Of a DNA stretch of 64,000 nt, positions 53,177-60,476 are shown one piece after another. The stretch lies in contig CAZFKP010000003.1 of the NCBI GenBank assembly GCA_964518725.1, positions 39,257 to 103,256 of the forward strand, given 5' to 3'. The notes beneath the pieces are model-generated. The model was not told the origin of the DNA, made no database searches, and saw only the letters and a program-made list of their open reading frames with translations. This DNA comes from JANRKF01 sp964518725. Its GTDB lineage: Bacteria; Pseudomonadota; Alphaproteobacteria; Rickettsiales; SXRF01. Position 1 is the stretch's first letter; each line of letters opens with the position of its first letter. Both the position numbers and the translations under genes were made by a program.

Positions 53177-53730
53177 TTCGTTTCCTGTTCTTCGGTAACG
53201 TGCAATACGTCAAACTCAAGGTATGAATCGCAGGCGGAGCGCTCGGCGGATTCCTTGTCTTTCCAGAGGCTGAAGCGGAGTATTTCCCAGCGGTCGGCGT
53301 CCATGGCGATCACGTGCATGTAGAGATCTGGGTTTGAAAGCAGCGCTTCCTGGTGTGATTTTTCGGCATTCACGTAGCGGTCAATCCGCTCTTCCGGGGC
53401 GATCATGTCGCTTTCGCGGAGCGCATAGGTGGGGACGACTTCTTTGTTGCCATAGCCCAATTGCAGCACAAACCAGCTTCGTACACGGTGGCGGCTGAAG
53501 GCCTCGATCACGCCCTTGAACAAATCGTCCATCAGGAAATCGCGCGCTTCTACCACGTCTTTCCACACGTAGAACGGGGCGTAGAGTTTTTCCTTGTCGT
53601 TATAGAGGAACGATTTGTGTACCAGCCCGGAATGCCCGTCGAACAGGCGGCTACGCAGGGCAACCCGTTCGCGGATGTTGGCGGCATCGTAGCCTGGCGG
53701 CAGCGGGATCGTATATTGCATGGCGAGCAT
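53173..53730 (-). CDS. DUF4865 family protein
   Basis: This 185-residue protein matches the DUF4865 pattern: MQYTIPLPPGYDAANIRERVALRS at the start, then SFLYNDKEKLYAPFYVWKD, DDLFKGVIEAFSRHRVRSW. No function is known for the family. The start at 53730 (MLAMQYTIP) fits the family N-terminus; 53784 is the longest possible start but would add 18 unrelated residues. The end overlaps the bamE stop by 4 nt. Confidence 0.8.
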   Translation of the reverse strand: MLAMQYTIPLPPGYDAANIRERVALRSRLFDGHSGLVHKSFLYNDKEKLYAPFYVWKDVVEARDFLMDDLFKGVIEAFSRHRVRSWFVLQLGYGNKEVVPTYALRESDMIAPEERIDRYVNAEKSHQEALLSNPDLYMHVIAMDADRWEILRFSLWKDKESAERSACDSYLEFDVLHVTEEQETN

Positions 53731-53831
53731 GGAAACCTGTCTGTAATGCTTGGTGCGCGCCAATGTGTAGGCAATCCGTGCCATAAAGCAAGCATTCTTT
53801 CCGCACAGAGCCTATCTGCCGCACTTTCCTG

Positions 53832-53860
53832 TTGACTTCGAGCCGCGCTTTTGCTTGAAC
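53832..53860 (+). promoter_or_regulatory. Putative promoter of tRNA-Glu
   Basis: TTGACT at 53832-53837 fits a -35 box; the likely -10 region around 53855-53860 is poor, and the tRNA starts about 18-20 nt downstream, a fitting distance. Confidence 0.3.
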
Positions 53861-53877
53861 TACCCTCCCTTTCAGAT

Positions 53878-53952
53878 GACTCCTTCGTCTAGCGGTTAGG
53901 ACATCGCCCTTTCACGGCGGTAACACGGGTTCGATTCCCGTAGGGGTCACCA
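53878..53952 (+). tRNA. tRNA-Glu (anticodon TTC)
   Basis: The 75-nt cloverleaf has a 7-bp acceptor stem (GACTCCT with AGGGGTC, one T-G pair), the T-loop sequence GGGTTCGATTCCC, and an anticodon stem-loop with loop CTTTCAC. The anticodon TTC is at 53911-53913. The CCA end is encoded (53950-53952). It is the only tRNA seen in the window. Confidence 0.96.
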
Positions 53953-53973
53953 CCATCCACAAAGCATGTGTAT

Positions 53974-54010
53974 AAAAAAACACCGCCCACCGGTGAGGGT
54001 GAGCGGTGTT
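53974..54010 (-). terminator. Intrinsic terminator of the Thr-rich repeat gene (minus strand)
   Basis: A 13-bp stem pairs 53979-53991 with 53998-54010 (AACACCGC..CACC against GGTGAGCGGTGTT, one G-T pair on the minus strand). On the minus strand the hairpin is followed by seven T. It lies just after the stop codon at 54027. Confidence 0.85.
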
Positions 54011-54026
54011 GTTGTCGCGTGCTCGC

Positions 54027-54437
54027 TTATTGGGCGGTAGCGGGTTCGCTGGTCACGGTGGCGGTGCCGCTACGGGTTTTGCCGCCCGGGCCAGTGACCG
54101 TACGGGTGAGCGTGCCGGTTGCAGGATCGACCTTGTTGGTGGCAGTGCGGCTATAGGCCTGGCCGTTCGGGCCGGTGCCGGTGGTGGTGTGGGTGACGCT
54201 ACCATCTGCGTTTCTCACGCGGGTGGTGGCGGATTCACGGGTTTTGCCATCTACGCCGGTGACACTGCGATGCACAGTGCCGGTCGCAGGGTCGTAGGTG
54301 CGGTTCACGGTGCGGCTGACGGTTTTACCGTTTGCGCCGGTAATGGTGGCGTGGCGTTCACGCGCTATGCTGTCAGTCGCGGCAACGAGTGACAGTACGG
54401 CAATGCTCAATGTGAGTGTTGTGATGGTCGATCTCAT
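54027..54437 (-). CDS. Exported Thr-rich repeat protein
   Basis: This 136-residue precursor has a signal peptide (LTLSIAVLSLVAATDSIA) followed by four repeats of about 27 residues, each starting TG-x-x-GK/Q (TGANGKTVSRTVN, TGVDGKTRESATT, TGPNGQAYSRTAT, TGPGGKTRSGTAT). The remainder is rich in Thr, Arg and Ser. It is probably secreted or periplasmic and beta-rich. It has its own terminator and stands alone between tRNA-Glu and rpiB. The repeat family is not recognised and no function is proposed. Confidence 0.75.
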   Translation of the reverse strand: MRSTITTLTLSIAVLSLVAATDSIARERHATITGANGKTVSRTVNRTYDPATGTVHRSVTGVDGKTRESATTRVRNADGSVTHTTTGTGPNGQAYSRTATNKVDPATGTLTRTVTGPGGKTRSGTATVTSEPATAQ

Positions 54438-54591
54438 AAAACCTCCTTGGGAGTGTGGTGCAAATTTCCCGGGATGCAGTGCACTGCTCCGGATGGCTGC
54501 AATCTAGCGTGAAGGCTATAAAGAAACCATATGATTTTTATTACATATTATTTAAGTTGCGGCCACGGCGCGGCTTATCTATAGTTTTCGC

Positions 54592-55026
54592 ATGCCTGAG
54601 ACCATTGCTATTGCCTCCGACCATGCCGGGGTTGCGCTGAAAGACGCGCTAAAAGCCGACCTGCTCGCGCACGGAATATTGCCCGAAGATTTAGGGTCGC
54701 ATAGCCGCGACTCGGTCGACTATCCGGATTATGCCCGCCAGCTAAGCGCATGGGTTGTTGGCGGAAGCAAGCGACGTGGCATATTGATCTGCGGTTCTGG
54801 TATTGGCATGTCGATGGCGGCCAACCGGGTGAAAGGCGTTCGTGCTGCGCTGTGTCGCACGGTCGAAGATGCTGAGCTTGCTCGCCAGCACAATGATGCG
54901 AATGTTCTCTGCCTTGGCGAGCGCATCACTGACGCGGGGTGCGCCAAAGAAATTCTCGCCACCTTCCTTGCCACCGGGTTTGAGGGTGGCAGACATGCAG
55001 GGCGTGTAGAAAAAATGGATACGTAA
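54592..55026 (+). CDS. rpiB: Ribose-5-phosphate isomerase B
   Basis: RpiB interconverts ribose-5-phosphate and ribulose-5-phosphate. The 144-residue protein has IAIASDHAGVALKDALK, LGSHSRDSVDYPDYA and the active-site Cys in GILICGSGIGMSMAANR. It lies 16 nt before glyA, a common alphaproteobacterial pair. Upstream (54438-54591) no gene or clear motif is seen. Confidence 0.94.
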   Translation: MPETIAIASDHAGVALKDALKADLLAHGILPEDLGSHSRDSVDYPDYARQLSAWVVGGSKRRGILICGSGIGMSMAANRVKGVRAALCRTVEDAELARQHNDANVLCLGERITDAGCAKEILATFLATGFEGGRHAGRVEKMDT

Positions 55027-55042
55027 TCGTAATGAGGATAGA

Positions 55043-56332
55043 ATGTTAGCCCAAAAGAAAGATGCCCCTATGACCAACAAATTTTTCTCTGCCAGCCTCG
55101 CGCAAACCGATCCGGCACTGCTTCACACGATTGAAGAAGAAATGCTCCGTGAGCAAACGCAGATCGAGCTGATCGCGTCGGAAAACATCGTCTCCCGCGC
55201 GGTGCTCGAAGCGCAGGGCAGTGTGCTCACCAATAAATATGCCGAGGGCTATCCCGGTAAGCGCTATTACGGCGGATGCGAAGCAGTGGATAAAACCGAA
55301 CAGCTCGCCATTGACCGCGCCAAGCAGCTATTTGGCTGTTCCTACGCCAACGTGCAGCCGCATTCCGGCTCGCAGGCGAATCAGGCGGTGTTTATGGCGC
55401 TGCTCAAGCCTGGCGATACGTTCATGGGCATGTCGCTGGCGGCGGGTGGGCATTTAACCCACGGCGCGGCGCCCAACCAATCCGGCAAATGGTTCAACGC
55501 CGTGCAATACGGTGTACGCAAGGATGATTGCCTGATTGATTATGATGAGGTAGAAAAGCTTGCCGAAACCCACCAGCCGAAAATGATTATTGCTGGCGGC
55601 TCGGCCTATCCGCGTGTCATCGATTTTGCCCGCTTCCGGGCAATCGCCGATAAGGTCGGGGCGTATTTCATGGTGGATATGGCGCATTATGCCGGGTTGA
55701 TCGCGGCGGGTGTCTACCCCTCGCCCATCCCGCATGCCCATGTGACGACGACGACGACGCACAAAACGCTGCGCGGGCCACGTTCCGGGTTGATCCTTTC
55801 CAATGACGAGGAGCTCGGCAAGAAATTTAACTCGGCGATTTTCCCAGGCATTCAGGGCGGACCGCTCATGCACGTGATCGCTGCGAAAGCGGTCGCCTTT
55901 GGTGAAGCGCTGCAGCCGGAGTTTAAAGCCTACGGCAAGCAAGTGCTGGATAATGCGCGGGCGCTGGCGGCGGCACTGGTTGAGCGTGGGTGCGCCATTG
56001 TCAGCGGCGGCACGGATTGTCATTTGATGCTGGTCGATCTGCGCCCGAAAGGCGTGACCGGCAAGGCGGCGGAAGAATCGCTGGAGCGCGCCGGGCTTAC
56101 CTGCAATAAAAATGCCATTCCGTTTGACCCTGAAAAACCAGCAATTACCAGCGGCATCCGTTTGGGCACCCCTGCGGGCACGACACGCGGTTTTGGTGTC
56201 GAGGAGTTCAAGCAAATTGGCCATATGATCGGCGATGTGCTCGACGGCGTGGCGAAGGGCGATAACAGCACCGCGGAAAAAGCCGTGGCGGAGCGAGTAA
56301 AAGCGCTCTGCGCGAAATTCCCGATTTATTAG
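55043..56332 (+). CDS. glyA: Serine hydroxymethyltransferase
   Basis: This PLP enzyme converts serine and tetrahydrofolate to glycine and methylene-THF. The 429-residue protein has IASENIVSRAVLEAQGSVLTNKYAEGYPGKRYYGG, the PLP Lys in TTTTHKTLRGPRSG, and GIRLGTPAGTTRGF. Starts at 55043 or 55070 are possible; 55043 has GAGG nearby. It follows rpiB and precedes the 227-residue unknown gene. Confidence 0.97.
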   Translation: MLAQKKDAPMTNKFFSASLAQTDPALLHTIEEEMLREQTQIELIASENIVSRAVLEAQGSVLTNKYAEGYPGKRYYGGCEAVDKTEQLAIDRAKQLFGCSYANVQPHSGSQANQAVFMALLKPGDTFMGMSLAAGGHLTHGAAPNQSGKWFNAVQYGVRKDDCLIDYDEVEKLAETHQPKMIIAGGSAYPRVIDFARFRAIADKVGAYFMVDMAHYAGLIAAGVYPSPIPHAHVTTTTTHKTLRGPRSGLILSNDEELGKKFNSAIFPGIQGGPLMHVIAAKAVAFGEALQPEFKAYGKQVLDNARALAAALVERGCAIVSGGTDCHLMLVDLRPKGVTGKAAEESLERAGLTCNKNAIPFDPEKPAITSGIRLGTPAGTTRGFGVEEFKQIGHMIGDVLDGVAKGDNSTAEKAVAERVKALCAKFPIY

Positions 56333-56341
56333 GAGGCAGGC

Positions 56342-57025
56342 ATGGCGGCCATCGACCCCGGAAATTTTAAACGTCCGCCACATGCGATTGTGGAGGAGCT
56401 CCTATCGTTAAAAGTGGAGGGAATGCACGGCGACACGTTTGATTTCATGGAGCTGATGCGGAGGTTTATCCATCCGTTGCAAGCGAGGGAAGAGTATAGC
56501 TCTGGTCGTGATGTGGGCGCGGAGGATGCGGCGCTTAGTGATGTGGAGCAAGAGCAGCTTACGCAGGCCACCCGCTTTCGCCGGTTGATCGAAGGGGTGG
56601 GAAATGGCAGCATTGGCGCGGATACGCTGGCTGCCGATGACACGAAAGCTATTGTTGCCGATGGGGTCAATCATGTTTTACCCGCCATTGCTGCCGATGT
56701 GACGGAGGATTTGAGTGCCGGTGTGGCGCGGCATGTATTGTTTATGGCCAAGCGCCTGGAGGCGGGTGAAACACTTCCGCCGGCAGCGGTTCTCATGATT
56801 CCGATGCTCCGGCAGTCGGCACCGAAGGAATGTGCAGATTTGGAAGATGATGCGGATTTCTTGAGGGCATTTGCGGCCTATGAGCGGCGACAAGTGCCAA
56901 AAGAAGATCAGGAGGGCGCTCTTTTTCGGCAGTCTGTAGGATTGTTATGCGAGCTCTGCGATAGCCTGGGGGTGCCGGTCTCGGCGCCAGCGCACCGGCT
57001 TGGGCCGAGCGCTGAAATCGAATAG
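56342..57025 (+). CDS. Hypothetical protein downstream of glyA
   Basis: This 227-residue acidic protein begins 9 nt after glyA. It has long helical, Ala/Leu/Glu-rich segments and two conserved-looking clusters (VEELLSLKVEGMHGDTFDFMEL and GVARHVLFMAKRLEAGE). No signal peptide, membrane segment or catalytic motif is seen. Its codon use matches the neighbours, which argues for a real gene. Family not recognised; no function is proposed. Confidence 0.65.
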   Translation: MAAIDPGNFKRPPHAIVEELLSLKVEGMHGDTFDFMELMRRFIHPLQAREEYSSGRDVGAEDAALSDVEQEQLTQATRFRRLIEGVGNGSIGADTLAADDTKAIVADGVNHVLPAIAADVTEDLSAGVARHVLFMAKRLEAGETLPPAAVLMIPMLRQSAPKECADLEDDADFLRAFAAYERRQVPKEDQEGALFRQSVGLLCELCDSLGVPVSAPAHRLGPSAEIE

Positions 57026-57042
57026 CGCGGGATCCTGCCGGT

Positions 57043-57798
57043 ATGATCGACATTCTCCAGCCGCTGTTGCTTTTCTCCACGGCGGCGGTGGGCGCGGCGA
57101 TTAATTCGGTAGCGGGAGGCGGGTCGTTTTTATTGTTCCCGGTGTTGATGGTTGGCGGCATGCCGGCGGTGGCCGCGAATGTCATGTGCACGATTGCCCT
57201 GTGGCCGGGCAGTGTGGCGAGTTCTTATGCCTATTGGCGGGAGGTGAAAACGCCGGTGGCGACACTGAAAAAACTGCTCGTGTTCTGCGTGATCGGCAGC
57301 GCGGTGGGAGCGTGGGCGCTGCTGCATTTCCCGGAAGAGACGTTTGCGCGGCTGGTGCCGTGGCTGCTGCTGGCGGCGACGCTTGTGTTCACGTTTGGCC
57401 GCCGCGTGTTAACATTACTCCACAAGGAGCATGCGGTGGCGCCGCCGCTTGTTGTCTATGGCGGCATGCTGGCGATCGCGGTGTATGGCGGTTATTTCGG
57501 TGCCGGAATCGGCATCCTGATGCTCGCGCTGCTGCAATTGATCGGTCATCAGCAGATGCATGAGATGAACGGACTGAAAACTGTGCTTGGTAGCGCGATT
57601 AACGCGGTGGCAATGGTGATGTTCGTCGCCTCGGGTTCGGTGCTGTGGGCGGCGGCGCCAGCGCTGATCGCGGGCGGCGTGGTGGGCGGCTATGTCGGCA
57701 CGCGGCTGGCGCTTAAGGTGCAGCCCGAAAAAGTACGGCGATTGGTGGTGGTGATTGCGTGCACCATGACCGCGTATTTTTTTATCAAAGGCGCCTAA
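57043..57798 (+). CDS. TauE/SafE (TSUP) family transporter
   Basis: This 251-residue integral membrane protein has about eight hydrophobic segments. The family motifs include INSVAGGGSFLLFPVLMVGGMPAVAANVMCTIALWPGS near the N-terminus and YGGYFGAGIGILMLALLQLIG and NGLKTVLGSAINAVAMVMFV in the second half. Members move sulfite, taurine breakdown products or other organosulfur compounds; the substrate here is unknown. It stands alone before mipZ. Confidence 0.9.
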   Translation: MIDILQPLLLFSTAAVGAAINSVAGGGSFLLFPVLMVGGMPAVAANVMCTIALWPGSVASSYAYWREVKTPVATLKKLLVFCVIGSAVGAWALLHFPEETFARLVPWLLLAATLVFTFGRRVLTLLHKEHAVAPPLVVYGGMLAIAVYGGYFGAGIGILMLALLQLIGHQQMHEMNGLKTVLGSAINAVAMVMFVASGSVLWAAAPALIAGGVVGGYVGTRLALKVQPEKVRRLVVVIACTMTAYFFIKGA

Positions 57799-57872
57799 TC
57801 TTATGGTTGCGTTTTGTCATTTGCGGCTTATGATGGCCGGAAAATAACATAAATGACAGGTACGAGGGTTCC

Positions 57873-58859
57873 ATGAATCAGCCGGTTTTTTCAATGGATG
57901 ACGAGTTTATGCCTGCCGGGCGTGCCCATATTATCGTGCTCGGTAACGAAAAAGGCGGTTCCGGCAAAACCACCACTGGCATGCACATTATCATTTCGCT
58001 GATGCGCCTTGGGTTTAACGTTGGCAGCATGGATCTAGACGCCCGGCAGCGCTCGCTCTCGCGCTATATCGAAAATCGCCGCCAGACGGCGCTTAAAGAG
58101 AATGTTCCGCTGCCGACGCCGCAGCATATGGTGCTGCCGAAAAGTCCGTTCAATATCGTGCAGGAAGCCGAAGAAGATGAGCGCGAGCGGTTCATGGCGG
58201 CAATTGCCAAGCTTTCGGCTGCCAACGATTTTATCGTCATCGACAGCCCCGGTTCTGACACCTACCTTGCTCGCCTCGCGCACGGGCATGCCGATACGGT
58301 CATCACCCCGATCAATGACTCGTTCGTCGATCTTGACGTGCTGGCCACGGTGGACGGCCATACGCTCAAAATCATCAAGCCGTCGATTTATTCCGAAATG
58401 GTATGGGAGCAGAAATTGCTGCGTGCTAAGCGTGACGGCGGCTCGATCGAGTGGATTGTCATGCGGAACCGCCTTTCCAACATTGATGCGAAAAACAAAC
58501 GCTTCATGACGCAGGTGACCGGCGAGCTGTCCCGCCGCATTGGCTTCCGTGTCGCGCCCGGCTTCTCTGAACGGGTGATTTTCCGCGAAATGTTCCTCCA
58601 AGGCCTCACGGTGCTCGACATTATGGAGTCCAATGCCAAGGGCGGCCTCTCGCTATCCCACATTGCGGCGCGTCAGGAAGTGCGCGATTTGCTCAAAACG
58701 CTCCGCATCCCGGCGGTGGATGAAAAAATCGCCCAGTCGCGCCGTGTGCAGGATGACGATGCGGACGAATCCGAGTCCGCTGACAATGCGCTTTCCGCAG
58801 CCAATGATACCTCGGCCGGCCCGGTGGTTGAAAAAGAGCTGACGGAGATGGCTTCCTGA
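57873..58859 (+). CDS. mipZ: MipZ-like cell division positioning ATPase (ParA/MinD family)
   Basis: MipZ forms a gradient from the ParB-bound origin and blocks FtsZ assembly near the poles. The 328-residue protein has the deviant Walker A GNEKGGSGKTTTG, the MipZ-type MDLDARQRSLSRYIENRR, and VIDSPGSD as Walker B. The last 35 residues are acidic and low-complexity. No ParB or parS site is in this window, so the link is by homology. It lies 4 nt upstream of murJ, next to the envelope genes. Confidence 0.9.
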   Translation: MNQPVFSMDDEFMPAGRAHIIVLGNEKGGSGKTTTGMHIIISLMRLGFNVGSMDLDARQRSLSRYIENRRQTALKENVPLPTPQHMVLPKSPFNIVQEAEEDERERFMAAIAKLSAANDFIVIDSPGSDTYLARLAHGHADTVITPINDSFVDLDVLATVDGHTLKIIKPSIYSEMVWEQKLLRAKRDGGSIEWIVMRNRLSNIDAKNKRFMTQVTGELSRRIGFRVAPGFSERVIFREMFLQGLTVLDIMESNAKGGLSLSHIAARQEVRDLLKTLRIPAVDEKIAQSRRVQDDDADESESADNALSAANDTSAGPVVEKELTEMAS

Positions 58860-58863
58860 TCTT

Positions 58864-60393
58864 GTGTCACTGATCAAATCCTCGGCAACGATTGGTATTT
58901 ATACGCTTGTTTCCCGCGTGCTGGGTTTTGTGCGCGATATCACCATTGCGTCGAGCCTGGGCGCGAGTTTCTTATCGGATGCGTTTTTCGTGGCGTTCAA
59001 GCTGCCGAATTTCCTGCGACGTTTATTCGCTGAGGGCGCATTTAACGCGGCGTTCGTGCCGCTTTATGCCGGCAGTGTCGCTGCCGACGGTCAGGAAAAA
59101 GCCACGCGCTTTGCTTCGGAGGCGATGTCGCTGCTGCTCGTCATTTTATTCATTGTTACCGGGGTATTTATCGCCTGTATGCCGTGGCTGATGTTTGTTT
59201 TAGCCCCCGGTTTTGCTGACGACCCGGATAAATTTTCCCTCACCGTTGCGCTCACCCGCATCACCATGCCGTATATTATTTTTATTTCTCTGGTGTCGCT
59301 CCTGGGGGGCATCCTCAACAGTTCGCAGAAATTTGCCGCCGTTGCCGCTACGCCGATTCTGATGAATTTGTCGCTCATTGTTGTGCCATTTTTTATTCAG
59401 GACGTTACCCAGACCATGGCGCATGCGCTGGCGGTGGCGGTCTTTGTCGCTGGGGTGGTGCAGTGGTTATGGCTGGTTTATTTCTGTGCGAAGCAGGGGT
59501 TGCTGCCGCGTCTGGTGAAACCAAAGCTGACACCGGACGTCAAAAAACTTTTGCTCTTAATCGGCCCGGCGGCGCTCGGTGCTGGGGTAGCACAAATCAA
59601 TTTATTCATCGACCTCATCATCGCCTCGCAGTTCGATAGCGGCGTGTCGTACTTGTACTACGCCGATCGCATCAACGAGCTGCCGCTGGCTATTATCGGC
59701 ATTGCGGTGGGTACGGCGTTGTTGCCGCTGCTCTCTCGGCAGATACGCATGGGGGAGAAAGAGGCGGCGTTTCATAGCCAGAATCGGGCGATCGGGTTTT
59801 CGCTGTTCATGAGCATCCCGGCGGCGATTGCGCTGGTGGCGCTTGCCGAGCCGATCATCCGGGTGATGTTCGAGCGCGGGGCATTCGGCGCGGCCGAGAC
59901 GGCGGCGACGACCCCGGCGCTCGCAGCGTTTGCGATGGGGCTTCCCGCTTTTATCCTGATCAAGATTCTGGCGCCGTGTTTTTATGCCAACCAGGACACG
60001 AAGACGCCGTTTAAAATCGCAACGTTTTGTATCGTCGTGAACCTTGCTTTCAATCTGCTCCTGATGGGAAGCTTCCGTCATGTTGGCATGGCGATGGCCA
60101 CCAGTATTTCCGGCTGGGTAAATGTGGCGCTGATGTTTTCGGCGCTTAAGAAGCGCGACTGGATTCGCATTGACCCTGCCCTGAAATGCGACATTGGCAA
60201 GATGCTGATCGCCAGCGCGCTGATGGTCGTGGCGTTAACCATTGGCGAATCGGCCCTCTCTCCGTGGCTGGTGGGCGAGCAATGGCAGCGCTTTACGTCG
60301 CTGATCGTCCTGTCGGTGGCAGGTGGCGCGGTGTATCTGGTGGTGAGCTGGGCGTCGGATTTGTTGCACATCCGCACCAAACGCTTGTTTTGA
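58864..60393 (+). CDS. murJ: Lipid II flippase MurJ
   Basis: MurJ flips lipid-linked peptidoglycan precursor to the periplasm. The 509-residue MVF-type protein has about 14 membrane segments. The conserved N-terminal signature is VLGFVRDITIASSLGASFLSDAFFVAFKLPNFLRRLFAEGAFN, with ALGAGVAQINLFIDL and YYADRINELPLAIIGIAVGTALLPLLS later. A GTG at 58864 (VSLIKSSATIG) fits best as start. It follows mipZ after 4 nt. Confidence 0.95.
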   Translation: MSLIKSSATIGIYTLVSRVLGFVRDITIASSLGASFLSDAFFVAFKLPNFLRRLFAEGAFNAAFVPLYAGSVAADGQEKATRFASEAMSLLLVILFIVTGVFIACMPWLMFVLAPGFADDPDKFSLTVALTRITMPYIIFISLVSLLGGILNSSQKFAAVAATPILMNLSLIVVPFFIQDVTQTMAHALAVAVFVAGVVQWLWLVYFCAKQGLLPRLVKPKLTPDVKKLLLLIGPAALGAGVAQINLFIDLIIASQFDSGVSYLYYADRINELPLAIIGIAVGTALLPLLSRQIRMGEKEAAFHSQNRAIGFSLFMSIPAAIALVALAEPIIRVMFERGAFGAAETAATTPALAAFAMGLPAFILIKILAPCFYANQDTKTPFKIATFCIVVNLAFNLLLMGSFRHVGMAMATSISGWVNVALMFSALKKRDWIRIDPALKCDIGKMLIASALMVVALTIGESALSPWLVGEQWQRFTSLIVLSVAGGAVYLVVSWASDLLHIRTKRLF

Positions 60394-60476
60394 CATACAT
60401 GAAATTTTAAGTTTTTCTTGAAAAAATGGGTGTTCTGGCCTACAGATTCCCTCCCTTCACCCAACCGAGAATTGCT

